64,000 nucleotides of DNA from JAVBRA01 sp031548435 (GCA_031548435.1 JAVBRA010000003.1:1-64000), one strand, 5' to 3'; shown: positions 40,008-48,969, counted from the first letter of the stretch. A program made the numbers and translations. The notes: generated from the sequence alone by a model not told the origin.

Positions 40008-41630
40008 CTACCACCAAATGGCGTAGATGAAGATCAGGATCAGGATGATAATGACCGCCCCGACCTTGAACCCTTTCGAGGTTTTGAAGATTCCTTTTTC
40101 CAGCTTCACCGCCTCTTCGTTCGGGGCTTTCTTTTCGATGGCCGAGAACAGCATGATCAGCAGGAAGCAGAGCACGAACACCACCATCATGCGGTCCATG
40201 AACGGCAGCCCCGGCCACAGGAAGTAGAACAGGGCCGAGAAGACGAACGTACCGATAGCAGCGGCCAAAGCCCCGTTGGCCGTGGCCCTTTTGTAGAAGA
40301 ACCCGGCAAGGAAGATGGCCAACGCACCCGGGCTGATGAAGCCGGTGAACTCCTGGATATACTGGAACGCCTGGTCGAGGTTGACCAGCATCGGCGCGAT
40401 GCAGATGGCGATAGCCAAAGCAACGACGCTGGTGATGCGGCCGACGCCCACCATCTTGGTTTCCGACGCCTTTTTGTTGATGAACGACTTGTAAATGTCC
40501 ATTGTGAAGATGGTCGAGATCGAGTTCATCATCGAGGCCAGCGAGCTGACGATGGCCGCCACCAGAGCCGCAAACGCCAATCCGCGGACACCGGCCGGGA
40601 GCATCCCCAGCAGCGTGGGGTACGCCTCATCGGGCTTGCCGATAACGATCATTTCCCCGTTGTACATGATGCCGTCTTTCACCATGAGGAAGGCTACGAT
40701 GCCCGGAACCACCACGATGATCGGGAGCAACAGCTTCAGGAAGCCGGCAAATACCAGCCCCTTCTGGGCCTGGTCGATGCTCTTGGCTGCCAGCGCACGC
40801 TGGATGATGTATTGGTTGCACCCCCAATAATAGAGGTTGGCCACCCACAGCCCGCCGATGAGCACGCTCAAGCCCGGCAGATCCTGGTAGGCGTCTTTCA
40901 CGCCGCCTTTCCCGTCCGAGATCATGTGCTTGCCTTTTTCAAGGATCATGTCGAATTTCTCGGGCGCACGGGTGAACAGTTCGTCGATGCCGCGTACCCA
41001 GCTGTCACCGCCCAGGATCTTCAGGGCGATGTAGGTCGTCAACAATCCGCCGCCGATGAGGAACACCACCTGGATCACGTCGGTCCAGGCCACCGCCTTC
41101 AGCCCGCCGTAAATCGAATAAACCAACGCGAACGCCGCCAGCCCCACGATTCCCCAGATCAGGTCGACGCCCATCACATTCTTGATGGCCAACGCACCCA
41201 GATAAAGGATCGAGGTCAGGTTGATGAAGATGAACACCGCCAGCCAGAAGATGGCCATCACCGTTTTCACACGCTTGTCGAACCGGTGCTCAAGGTACTG
41301 GGGCATGGTATAGATCCCCCTGCTGATGTAAATGGGCAGGAAGAACGCCGCCACAATGATGAGCCCCAGCGCCGCCATGAATTCATACGAGGCGATGCCC
41401 ATGCCAATGGCGAAACCCGACCCGGACATGCCGATGAACTGTTCGGCGCTGATGTTCGAGGCAATCAGCGACGCTCCGATGGCCCACCACGGCAACGCCT
41501 TGCTGGCCAGGAAATAGTCTTTGGAATCTTTCACCTTGCCCTTTTTTTCGCGCGAGACCCACAGGCCGATCACCACGATCAACAGGACATAGGAGATAAA
41601 GATCACCATGTCGATGGTAGCAAATTTCAT
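40008..41630 (-). CDS. Sodium/sugar symporter, SSS family
   Basis: A 540-residue inner-membrane protein with about 13-14 helices. It has the SSS hallmarks of the vSGLT branch: ALPWWAIGASLIASNISAEQ near the sodium site, SIYGGLKAVAWTDVIQVV, and GLWVANLYYWGCNQYIIQRA. These point to Na-coupled uptake of a hexose. It follows galM and a sugar nucleotidyltransferase gene on the same strand with short gaps, so galactose, glucose or a related hexose is the likely cargo (inference). A strong terminator follows. Confidence 0.92.
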   Translation of the reverse strand: MKFATIDMVIFISYVLLIVVIGLWVSREKKGKVKDSKDYFLASKALPWWAIGASLIASNISAEQFIGMSGSGFAIGMGIASYEFMAALGLIIVAAFFLPIYISRGIYTMPQYLEHRFDKRVKTVMAIFWLAVFIFINLTSILYLGALAIKNVMGVDLIWGIVGLAAFALVYSIYGGLKAVAWTDVIQVVFLIGGGLLTTYIALKILGGDSWVRGIDELFTRAPEKFDMILEKGKHMISDGKGGVKDAYQDLPGLSVLIGGLWVANLYYWGCNQYIIQRALAAKSIDQAQKGLVFAGFLKLLLPIIVVVPGIVAFLMVKDGIMYNGEMIVIGKPDEAYPTLLGMLPAGVRGLAFAALVAAIVSSLASMMNSISTIFTMDIYKSFINKKASETKMVGVGRITSVVALAIAICIAPMLVNLDQAFQYIQEFTGFISPGALAIFLAGFFYKRATANGALAAAIGTFVFSALFYFLWPGLPFMDRMMVVFVLCFLLIMLFSAIEKKAPNEEAVKLEKGIFKTSKGFKVGAVIIILILIFIYAIWW

Positions 41631-41657
41631 AATTTTCTCAGTGTTTAGGTTATGATT

Positions 41658-42704
41658 TTATTTTACGGTGAACCGATACCAGATATGTTCCTCGTACATT
41701 TGGCCCGGGGCCAGCACTGCCGATGGAAACTGCGGTTTGTTGGGCGAATCGGGGAAGCGCTGGCACTCGACAGCCACCCCGTCGTTGTCGGCAAATTCGC
41801 GCCCCGACTTGGGATCTCCTGCCGCCTGCGAGAGGTAGTTGCCGGTATAGACCTGCACTCCGGGCTGGGTGGTGTCGACCGTCAGCATCCGGCCGCTCGC
41901 CGGGTCGTACAGGACGGCGGCTGTCGCTTTTTTGCCGGGCTCCCATCCGTCGATCGCCCAGCAGTGGTCGTAACCCTTGCCGAAGCGCAACTGTTCGTTG
42001 TCGGCGTTGATCTCTTTCCCGATCGGCTTGGGCGAGGTGAAATCCATCGGCGTGCCCGCCACCGGAGCCAGCTCGCCCGTGGGGATCAGCGTGGCGTCGA
42101 CCGGCAGATAGCGCGAGGCGTTGAGCTGCAACTGATGCGACAAAATAGTCCCCTTGCCCGCCAGGTTGAAATAAGCGTGATTGGAGAGGTTGACCACGGT
42201 CGGGGCGTCGGTGCGGGCATAGTATGTGATCTCCAGCGTGCCTTCGTCGTCCCAGTCATAAACCACCTCGACCCCCAGCGTGCCGGGATACCTCTGGTCG
42301 CCGTCGGGGCTGGTGAGCGAAAACACCACGCGGTTGGTTTCCACGCGCCCGTCCCACACTTTGGATGAAAATCCCTCCACGCCGCCGTGCAGGTGGTTCG
42401 GGCCGTTATTGGCCGCCAACTTGTACTCTTTCCCATCGAGCGTGAAGCGCCCTTTGGCGATGCGGTTGGCGTAACGCCCCACGGTTTTGCCCATGGCCAC
42501 GCTGTCGGCAAGGTAATCGGCGCAATCGCGGTATCCCAGCGCCACGTCGGCCAGGTTGCCGTCCCGGTCGGGCACACACACCGACACGATCGCCGCCCCC
42601 GCATTGATCAGTTCCACGAACGCACCGCGGGCGTTGGTCATCTTATACAGCACCAACGCCTCGCCTTTATCGGTGAACCCGCAGATATGTTGTTCTATTT
42701 CCAT
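41658..42704 (-). CDS. galM: Aldose 1-epimerase (galactose mutarotase)
   Basis: Interconverts alpha and beta anomers of aldoses. The 348-residue protein lacks a signal peptide. It has GKTVGRYANRIAKGRF, NGPNHLHGG, the catalytic His176 in NHAYFNL and the catalytic Glu313 in AVECQRFPDSPN. It lies between the nucleotidyltransferase (9 bases) and the SSS transporter (27 bases), forming a sugar uptake operon. galK and galT are not in the window. Confidence 0.95.
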   Translation of the reverse strand: MEIEQHICGFTDKGEALVLYKMTNARGAFVELINAGAAIVSVCVPDRDGNLADVALGYRDCADYLADSVAMGKTVGRYANRIAKGRFTLDGKEYKLAANNGPNHLHGGVEGFSSKVWDGRVETNRVVFSLTSPDGDQRYPGTLGVEVVYDWDDEGTLEITYYARTDAPTVVNLSNHAYFNLAGKGTILSHQLQLNASRYLPVDATLIPTGELAPVAGTPMDFTSPKPIGKEINADNEQLRFGKGYDHCWAIDGWEPGKKATAAVLYDPASGRMLTVDTTQPGVQVYTGNYLSQAAGDPKSGREFADNDGVAVECQRFPDSPNKPQFPSAVLAPGQMYEEHIWYRFTVK

Positions 42705-42713
42705 CGCCGGAAA

Positions 42714-43622
42714 TTACTCCCACAACTTGGCGGGATAGGTGCCGTCGGCATGCAGTTTCTGCAGGCGCGCCACCACGTCGGGACGGTCTTCCTTGTAAGT
42801 GACCCCGAACCACTTGGACGATGTTTCAAGCACCTTCATCGACGCTTTCCCGGTAGAGATCAGCGCATTGACCGCATACGGAATGAAATATTCCGCCTTC
42901 AGGTTGGCCATATTGGCGTCGAGGAAGCCGGTGAACAACCCTTCGGAGTAGTTGAAATAGTCGGGCGTGAAGCCGAACATGTTCATCGACACTTCCGTCT
43001 CGACCGAAATCGGAACCAGATCGCCTTTCTCGTCTTTAAACACCGCCCCGTCGCCGCTTTTTTCGATGTGCGTGCGTTCGACCATGCCGGTCAGGTTGTG
43101 GTCGGCATCGACCGAGCAGACCCCGCGCGATACCGAACCGAAATCCGACAACGTGTTCTTGAGTTTGAAGCCCACCATCGCATAATGGTCGGCCTTGCCA
43201 TTGAGTTTATCTAGGTAATCGCCAAGCACCTTGTACGCATCCACCCCATAATAATCGTCGGCATTGATGACGGCAAACGGCTCGCGGATCACATCCTTGG
43301 CCATCAGCAGGGCGTGGTTCGTCCCCCACGGTTTTTCGCGGCCCTCGGGCACGGAATAGCCCTGGGGCAGATAGTCCAACTCCTGAAAAACATACTCCAC
43401 CTTGATTTTTCCGTTGAACCGGGCAGCCGAGAAAACCTCCTTGAAGTTTTTCTCAAAACTGTGGCGGATCACAAAAACCACCTTATCGAACCCCGCGCGG
43501 ATGGCGTCGTAAATCGAATAGTCGATAATCGCCTCCGAGTTGGGCCCCACCCCGTCCATCTGCTTCAGTGAGCCATAACGCGAGCCCATCCCGGCCGCCA
43601 ATACCAAAAGAGTCTTGTTCAT
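42714..43622 (-). CDS. Sugar-1-phosphate nucleotidyltransferase-like protein
   Basis: A 302-residue cytoplasmic protein with the NTP-transferase fold: VLAAGMGSRYGSLKQMD (the G-x-G-x-R nucleotide loop, here with Tyr in place of Thr/Leu), the VINADDYYG metal site and EVSMNMFGFTPDYF. It lacks the C-terminal beta-helix of GlmU-type enzymes. Substrates are unknown. Being the first gene of an operon with galM and a sugar symporter suggests a hexose-1-phosphate. A good promoter is at 43661-43690. Confidence 0.85.
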   Translation of the reverse strand: MNKTLLVLAAGMGSRYGSLKQMDGVGPNSEAIIDYSIYDAIRAGFDKVVFVIRHSFEKNFKEVFSAARFNGKIKVEYVFQELDYLPQGYSVPEGREKPWGTNHALLMAKDVIREPFAVINADDYYGVDAYKVLGDYLDKLNGKADHYAMVGFKLKNTLSDFGSVSRGVCSVDADHNLTGMVERTHIEKSGDGAVFKDEKGDLVPISVETEVSMNMFGFTPDYFNYSEGLFTGFLDANMANLKAEYFIPYAVNALISTGKASMKVLETSSKWFGVTYKEDRPDVVARLQKLHADGTYPAKLWE

Positions 43623-43660
43623 GAGTATTTTATAATAAGTTAAATTTATTTTTCATTCTA

Positions 43661-43690
43661 CAAAAATAGCGTTTTATCCGGAATAACAAA
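43661..43690 (-). promoter_or_regulatory. Predicted promoter of the sugar operon
   Basis: On the minus strand it has TATTTTTG (43661-43668) and TTTG (43687-43690) with 18 bases between; the start codon is 38 bases downstream. Confidence 0.6.
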
Positions 43691-43734
43691 CAACACGGAG
43701 GGTTTTTTCCGTGACCCCCGACCTAAGCGCTGAA

Positions 43735-44226
43735 TTACCGCACCGCTTTCCCGTGACCCGTTTTTTCAAACGACAACATCGTTTTACCCATTTCCGGAAC
43801 GACATTTTCTTCAACGACATTCCATCCGTGCTTAAGGTAGAACCGCACCGCCTGCGTGTTTTCCCTGAATGTTTGCAAACGGATCGTTTCGTATGCCTCA
43901 AACAAAAGGCCTTCAACGTACGCCAATAGTTTCGAGCCGAACCCGCTATTTTGGCAGGCCGCGTCTATCATAATCAAATGCAATAAGGGACCGTCCGTTA
44001 TGGCGAATCCGAGGATCCGGTCATCGCAAACCATCAGTGTGCAATGCTCCATTCCGTCGTCGATTTCCTTGTCGGCCAGTCCGCTTTCAATAAAATCACG
44101 GACAGCCCCGGCGCCCAGAAATGGGGTATAGTCAGACACTATGACCCGTCGTGCAATGTCTTTGATCGTTTGAGCATCCTCCGATTTCGCGGGTCTAAAA
44201 AAGTGAGGCGGACGGTCTGAATTCAT
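43735..44226 (-). CDS. GNAT family N-acetyltransferase
   Basis: A 163-residue protein with the GNAT fold. The acetyl-CoA loop is in CQNSGFGSKLL (about residues 90-100), after the beta strand LLHLIMID, and the late motif FRENTQAVRFYLKHGWNVVEE is clear. The substrate cannot be told. It stands alone between the sugar operon and the glycosyltransferase pair. Confidence 0.87.
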   Translation of the reverse strand: MNSDRPPHFFRPAKSEDAQTIKDIARRVIVSDYTPFLGAGAVRDFIESGLADKEIDDGMEHCTLMVCDDRILGFAITDGPLLHLIMIDAACQNSGFGSKLLAYVEGLLFEAYETIRLQTFRENTQAVRFYLKHGWNVVEENVVPEMGKTMLSFEKTGHGKAVR

Positions 44227-44269
44227 TTTACGCGAAAATTATATTTTTGAAAAATGATGTTCCGATAGC

Positions 44270-45298
44270 CTATCCCCCAATGAAAGCAGCGTATCTCGCA
44301 GCCTGGATTTCAAGACTCAGGACGGAATCTGAAGGATAAAACGCTCTTTTATCGGGCTTGGGCAGGGCATTGACCGCCTCGACCAACCCTTCCCGCTTGT
44401 AATAGAGGGCATGTCCCTTGAAATCTTCCAACTGCCCGAAAGCCGCATCGCACAGCATCGGGATCTGCAAACCCAACGCCGTCAACAGCGTTCCGGTGGT
44501 TTTATAGCGGAGGTAGTTCTCAAACCCTTCGGTGCCTTCATGGATCAGGGGCATGATGTAGTCGCAGGCCGAGGCATAGGAATAGAACGGCCCGTTTTCG
44601 ACGTACTGATCGAACAGGATAAAGTTTCTCTCCAACCCGGCCTCTTCTATCATTTTCCGCACGACCGGGCCATCGCAGCCACGACTGTTTCCGATCAGCA
44701 CGAACCGGATCCGGGGATCGTACGGTTTTTCCTGAAACAGGGCGGCATAGTCGCGCCGCTTGAAATCGAGCGAACCGGGAATGGCAATCCATATTTCGTT
44801 CTCCGGTTTTTCTATCTCCATTCGCTCATGATCCGGAATAAAAACCGGATTGAACGACTCGCACGAAAGCCCTTTCACCGCCGGGAACCGTTCCTTCAGG
44901 TAAGCCGCGATGACAAAGTATTTTTTAACCTTGAGGCTGATGATCTTCTGCCCGGTGCTCTGGGTCAGCTTGCGCAGATTGTGAATGGTACCGAAATATC
45001 GCACCCGCGAAAAAAGGTTCAGCAGGCAGTATTTCAGCACATGACTGCCCTGCGCCATATTGAAAACGACTTTCCCGATCTTGTTTCTGCAAATGTATCG
45101 GCTCACCCGCATCAGTCCCCGCAGCGTCGGTTCGACCAACAACTCCCGGTCGGCAATCTTGATGTCGGCCACCTGCCGCGCCAGATTGGCATTGCAGATC
45201 AGATGCACCGTGTAGCCCGCGGTCTTGAGCATCAACACCTGCGAATAGAGGCACTCGCTATGCCAGCTGTTCAGTTCGACAAGGGCGACGGTTTTCAT
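44270..45298 (-). CDS. Putative glycosyltransferase, GT4-like
   Basis: A 342-residue protein with no signal peptide. The N-terminal half begins VALVELNSWHSECLYSQVLM and has Rossmann-like strands (TVHLICNANL, VVFNMAQGSHV). The C-terminal half contains RFVLIGNSRGCDGPVVRKMI and an EGTEGFENYLRYKTTGTLL segment reminiscent of the nucleotide-sugar binding region of GT-B enzymes. It is coupled by a four-base overlap to the GT2 gene upstream, so both probably build the same surface glycan. Assignment is by fold impression. Confidence 0.6.
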   Translation of the reverse strand: MKTVALVELNSWHSECLYSQVLMLKTAGYTVHLICNANLARQVADIKIADRELLVEPTLRGLMRVSRYICRNKIGKVVFNMAQGSHVLKYCLLNLFSRVRYFGTIHNLRKLTQSTGQKIISLKVKKYFVIAAYLKERFPAVKGLSCESFNPVFIPDHERMEIEKPENEIWIAIPGSLDFKRRDYAALFQEKPYDPRIRFVLIGNSRGCDGPVVRKMIEEAGLERNFILFDQYVENGPFYSYASACDYIMPLIHEGTEGFENYLRYKTTGTLLTALGLQIPMLCDAAFGQLEDFKGHALYYKREGLVEAVNALPKPDKRAFYPSDSVLSLEIQAARYAAFIGG

Positions 45299-46128
45299 AG
45301 CTGATTAATGCCGTAAGGGGTTTCGACGATCTTTTTGCGGCGGGTGTTCTTCCGGATGGCGACGTTCTTATCCACAGATTCCTTCGTTTTGTAAGGACGC
45401 TTATGGTCGAGGTGCAGGCAAATGGCCGAATAGCGCCTCTGTCTCGACCGGATGCCCATGTTGGCCAGGCGTTCGCCGAATTCGCGATCCTGGCCGCCAT
45501 ACTGCATCTGCTCGTTGAACCCGTTGACAGCCAGCATGTCGGCCCGCCATCCCGACGAATTGCAGCCGTTCCACGAGGCTTTGGCCGGAGTGACGACATT
45601 CAGGAGCGCACGCAGCCAACGGCATTTCATCAACTTGGTGCACTTGAAGTTGCACTTGAGCCCGTTCCGGCGCAACCATTTCAACTCGAACGCCCGGCCC
45701 GTCTCGATGTCGTCGAACTCGATGGCATGGCTGATGTCGAGCGGCAACTTGAAGTACCCGCCCGACACCATATAGCCGGGCTGCGCGTTTCGCACGTGTA
45801 CCTCAACGAAATCAGCGCGGGGAATGCAGTCCTGGTCGGTGAAGATCAGGTATTGGCAACCGTCGGCCGCCACGATGGCCTTATTCAGGATGCGGCTTTT
45901 CTGGAATCCGTCGTCGGGATGCCACACATGCGTGATATTAAGGTCATAACGGGCGTCCATCTCTTCGATCATGGCGCGGGTGTCATCGCGCGAACCGTCG
46001 TCGGCAATGACGATCCGGTCGGCGCGGCGGCTCTGGCACGCATAACCCAACAATACCTTGCGCAGCCATTCGGGGCTGTTGTAAGTGGATATGATGACAC
46101 CCACGGACTGAGGCTCACTGTTTTTCAT
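45295..46128 (-). CDS. Family 2 glycosyltransferase
   Basis: A 277-residue GT-A enzyme. It has the opening VGVIISTYNSPEWLRKVL, the VIADDGSRDDT nucleotide site, the DxD-type FTDQDCIPRADF, and a C-terminal part NSSGWRADMLAVNGFNEQM with GGQDREFGERL, resembling the galactosyltransferase (7C-type) domain of chondroitin-polymerase-like enzymes. It is cytoplasmic, without membrane helices. The linked glycan is unknown, probably LPS or capsule. The downstream GT4-like gene overlaps by four bases. Confidence 0.9.
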   Translation of the reverse strand: MKNSEPQSVGVIISTYNSPEWLRKVLLGYACQSRRADRIVIADDGSRDDTRAMIEEMDARYDLNITHVWHPDDGFQKSRILNKAIVAADGCQYLIFTDQDCIPRADFVEVHVRNAQPGYMVSGGYFKLPLDISHAIEFDDIETGRAFELKWLRRNGLKCNFKCTKLMKCRWLRALLNVVTPAKASWNGCNSSGWRADMLAVNGFNEQMQYGGQDREFGERLANMGIRSRQRRYSAICLHLDHKRPYKTKESVDKNVAIRKNTRRKKIVETPYGINQL

Positions 46129-46185
46129 CTCTCCATTTTAAATATAGCGACCTCCGGGGGCAGAGTCGGGCCTGCCCGGATTCTG

Positions 46186-46193
46186 CAAATATA
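46186..46193 (-). promoter_or_regulatory. Predicted -7 element for the glycosyltransferase pair
   Basis: CAAATATA reads TATATTTG on the minus strand, an exact match 58 bases before the GT2 start. Confidence 0.45.
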
Positions 46194-46201
46194 ACCAAAA
46201 A

Positions 46202-46229
46202 ATCCGGCCTCCTTTCACGGAAGCCGGAT
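46202..46229 (-). terminator. Terminator of secG
   Basis: Stem ATCCGGCCTCC / GGAAGCCGGAT (10 of 11 paired). On the minus strand it follows secG by 23 bases and is followed by TTTTTTGG. Confidence 0.7.
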
Positions 46230-46252
46230 CGAATTCTTTTGCAAATACCGCG

Positions 46253-46654
46253 CTACTGCTGGGCAGGCGCTTCACCGGCAGGAGCCTCTCCCGCAGGGGC
46301 TTCGCCTCCCTGTGCGGGAAGTTCGCCCTCGGTTCCTTCTTCGCCGCCTGCGGCAGGGATCGAGAACGACGGCGTTCCGGCAGCGGGAACGGTCAGCGAC
46401 TTTTCGAGCTCCGATTTGCTCTTGGAAATATCGCCCTTGGGAATGCTCATGGTGGCCACAAGGCTCAGCACAACAATGGCAATGGCCGTCCCCCACGTGA
46501 ATTTTTCAAGGAAATCGGACGCCTGGCGCACGCCCATCACCTGGCCCGTGGCACCGAAGTTGGCAGCCATACCGCTCTTGGGGTGCTGCGACAAAACCGC
46601 AAGGATCAGCAACACGCTCGCGATCAGAATCAGAACAATGCAGAAAGTATACAT
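46253..46654 (-). CDS. secG: Preprotein translocase subunit SecG
   Basis: Small subunit of the SecYEG channel. The 133-residue protein has two membrane helices (about residues 2-21 and 52-72) around the conserved loop LSQHPKSGMAANFGATGQVM. The C-terminus is extended by about 55 residues of Glu/Ala/Pro/Gly, including the near-repeat GEAPAGEAPAGEAPAQQ, much longer than the minimal SecG. It is the last gene of a unit with a TPR protein, lptE and a sigma-54 activator. Confidence 0.93.
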   Translation of the reverse strand: MYTFCIVLILIASVLLILAVLSQHPKSGMAANFGATGQVMGVRQASDFLEKFTWGTAIAIVVLSLVATMSIPKGDISKSKSELEKSLTVPAAGTPSFSIPAAGGEEGTEGELPAQGGEAPAGEAPAGEAPAQQ

Positions 46655-46660
46655 GGTCGT

Positions 46661-47197
46661 TTAACTATTTTTAATTTCGTCTATTAAGGCTGCAAAGTAA
46701 ACACTTTTTTCCGGATATTTCAAACTTAATTTGCGATAAGTTTCGATCGCCTTGTTTTTTAGCCCCTGCGAGCGGTATATCTGCGCCAGGGTCTCGGTGG
46801 CCAGCGAGCCGTCGTCGCTGACCGACCGCACCGACATGTCGATGGTTTCGACCGTCTGCTGCGGATCGGCCCCGGGCAGGGCGATCCCCTCCTCGTTGCC
46901 GAGGAATTTGTCGATGATGTCCATGCTGTTGCGCAGTCCCGTCAGGTCGCCGGCATGAAGGCCGCCCTCAAGCAGTTCCGGTGCGCCTCCTCCGGCCACC
47001 AGCACCGACAGGTCGACCTGCAACGCCTCGCACTCCTGCTTCTGTTGCAGGGTCAGCCCGGGCGACGAGCCGTAAGCCCGGTGCAACATCACCCTGGCAG
47101 CCGTAAACCACGGGTATTTCGACACCACGCTCCGCACCGCCTCGGCGTTGGCCGGGCACAGCAGTTCGGGATGAGTTATCAGGTCGGTAAATTTCAT
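46661..47197 (-). CDS. TPR-like protein of the lptE-secG unit
   Basis: A 178-residue cytoplasmic protein. The N-terminal part (DLITHPELLCPANAEAVRSV and YPWFTAARVMLHRA) looks helical, and the C-terminus has one clear TPR-like pair, LAQIYRSQGLKNKAIETYRKLSLKYPEKS. I chose the ATG at 47197; an in-frame ATG at 47215 adds six residues. Its role is unknown, but its place between lptE and secG suggests an envelope function. Confidence 0.75.
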   Translation of the reverse strand: MKFTDLITHPELLCPANAEAVRSVVSKYPWFTAARVMLHRAYGSSPGLTLQQKQECEALQVDLSVLVAGGGAPELLEGGLHAGDLTGLRNSMDIIDKFLGNEEGIALPGADPQQTVETIDMSVRSVSDDGSLATETLAQIYRSQGLKNKAIETYRKLSLKYPEKSVYFAALIDEIKNS

Positions 47198-47228
47198 GGA
47201 AGTTGTTCGGTTCATTGATCAGCATAGT

Positions 47229-47762
47229 CTACCAGTTCGACACGGCCGCATTGAAGATATCCTCGATCAGCTTCTCCACGATCTCGGGAATGAGCGACGA
47301 CTCGACCTCCTGCAACAACCGGTTGCTGTCGTAGTCGGCGTAGGCCGAGAACGAGCGGGCGTCGCGGAAACTGTATTGCGTCTCGACGTTGTTGGTGAAC
47401 TTCACCCGCACGGTGATCGTCAGGCGGTTGAGCGAGGCATATTCGTTGCCCGAGATGGCCGCCGGGGTCGAGGTGTACCCCGTGATCTCGCCCTCGAACT
47501 GCATATCGCCGCTGTCGAATTCGCTATCGGGCAGCAGCGTCAGGCGGGTTTGGCGGGCGAATTTATCCTTGAGCGCATCGGTAAAGGTCGGGCTCAGGAT
47601 CGGAGCCACCATAGGCGCCGTATTCGGGAAATAGGCGATGGCCACCGTGTTGACCCCCGTACCGATCGAGGCCCCGCTGAACGAATACTTCACAAACCGG
47701 CATCCGGCAAAAAGGAGTGCCGCCGCCAGCAGCGCCCCGTATATACTCCATTTTTTAAACAT
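47229..47762 (-). CDS. lptE: LptE-family lipoprotein
   Basis: Outer-membrane lipoprotein that plugs the LptD barrel in LPS export. The 177-residue protein has a lipobox LLFAGC (Cys21), then YSFSGASIGTGVNTVAIAYF, the typical Bacteroidota LptE opening, and TFTDALKDKFARQTRLTLL, with a beta-rich middle. It overlaps the upstream sigma-54 activator gene by eight bases. Confidence 0.88.
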   Translation of the reverse strand: MFKKWSIYGALLAAALLFAGCRFVKYSFSGASIGTGVNTVAIAYFPNTAPMVAPILSPTFTDALKDKFARQTRLTLLPDSEFDSGDMQFEGEITGYTSTPAAISGNEYASLNRLTITVRVKFTNNVETQYSFRDARSFSAYADYDSNRLLQEVESSLIPEIVEKLIEDIFNAAVSNW

Positions 47763-48939
47763 CGATCCCCAATTCTTTTATTTTCCGGTACAGTGTCCGC
47801 TCCGATATGAAAAGCTCCCTGGCCGCCTCCTTGCGCCGCCCGCCGTGTTTGCGGAGCGCGTTCTCGATGGCCTCTTTCATGTGCGCCTCTTTGGTTTTGG
47901 GCAGCTCTTCAGCCGCCTCGTGGTGCTGGGGGGCAACGTCCACCGGCACGTACATGTTGCCCGGAGCCATCGGCGCCGGAAGCAGCGAAGTCGTGCCCTC
48001 TTTCGGCGCCTCAGGCACGCCGCCCCTCAGGCCGCCCTCGCGCAGCATCCGTTTGATTTCGAGGATGTCGTTGCGCATATCGACCAGTATCTTGAAGAAA
48101 ATATCCCGTTCGCCGTTGCCGTAATCCTGTGCCGGGATATCGCCGTACAACGCCGGCGTGTAGTTGGTCAGGTATTTGCCCAACACCTGTGTCGTCACCA
48201 GCCGCGACTCCTCGACGGCCGAAATCTGCTCGGCCACGTTCTTGAGCTGGCGGATGTTGCCCGGCCACGGATAGTGCATCAGCATCTGCTTCGCCTCCGC
48301 GTCGAGGGCGATCGGCTGCATGTGGTACTGCTCGGCGATGTCCGAGGCGAACTTGCGGAACAACAGGTAAACATCCTGCTTACGCTCGCGCAACGGCGGC
48401 ACCTCGACCGGCACGATGCTGAGCCGGTAGTAGAGATCCTCGCGGAACGTCCCGCCCTTGATCGCCTCGCCCAGGTCTTTATTGGTGGCCGCCACCACCC
48501 GCACATTGGTCTTCTGCACTTTCGACGACCCCACGCGGATGTACTCGCCCGACTGCAGCACCCGCAGCAGCCTCACCTGGGTCTGCAACGGCAGTTCGCC
48601 CACCTCGTCCAGGAAGATCGTCCCGCCGTCGGCCATCTCGAAATACCCCTTGCGGCTGTCCGAAGCCCCGGTGAACGCCCCCTTCTCGTGCCCGAACAGC
48701 TCCGAATCGATCGTCCCCTCGGGAATGGCGCCGCAGTTGACGGCAATGTAATGGCTGTGCTTGCGGTGGCTGTATTGGTGGATAATCTGCGGAAAAAACT
48801 CCTTCCCCACCCCGCTCTCTCCGGTAATCAGAACCGTCAGGTCGGTCGGAGCCACCCGGATGGCGATCTCCAACGCCCGGTTAAAGGCGTCGTTGTTGCC
48901 AACAATCCCAAATCGCTGCTTCACCTGCTGAAGATCCAT
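47755..48939 (-). CDS. Sigma-54-dependent transcriptional activator without receiver domain
   Basis: A 394-residue regulator made of a AAA+ domain with Walker A GESGVGKE (40-47), GAFTGA (87-92, contact with sigma-54) and the R-finger region, a linker with a Pro/Ala-rich segment, and a C-terminal Fis-type helix-turn-helix (HGGRRKEAARELFISERTLY). No receiver, GAF or PAS domain precedes the AAA+ domain, so activity is probably set by expression or by a separate partner. It heads a unit with lptE, a TPR gene and secG. The start at 48939 was preferred over 48948. Confidence 0.93.
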   Translation of the reverse strand: MDLQQVKQRFGIVGNNDAFNRALEIAIRVAPTDLTVLITGESGVGKEFFPQIIHQYSHRKHSHYIAVNCGAIPEGTIDSELFGHEKGAFTGASDSRKGYFEMADGGTIFLDEVGELPLQTQVRLLRVLQSGEYIRVGSSKVQKTNVRVVAATNKDLGEAIKGGTFREDLYYRLSIVPVEVPPLRERKQDVYLLFRKFASDIAEQYHMQPIALDAEAKQMLMHYPWPGNIRQLKNVAEQISAVEESRLVTTQVLGKYLTNYTPALYGDIPAQDYGNGERDIFFKILVDMRNDILEIKRMLREGGLRGGVPEAPKEGTTSLLPAPMAPGNMYVPVDVAPQHHEAAEELPKTKEAHMKEAIENALRKHGGRRKEAARELFISERTLYRKIKELGIDV

Positions 48940-48961
48940 ACAAAACATGGCTTAGAACCCA

Positions 48962-48969
48962 CAAAGGTA
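48962..48969 (-). promoter_or_regulatory. Predicted -7 element of the activator-lptE-secG unit
   Basis: CAAAGGTA reads TACCTTTG on the minus strand, an exact match 23 bases before the start. Confidence 0.5.

Noticed and set aside
46253..46320. Short direct repeats in secG as a CRISPR array
   Set aside because: Units are 15 bases, contiguous, in frame and encode GEAPA; there are no spacers and no cas genes.
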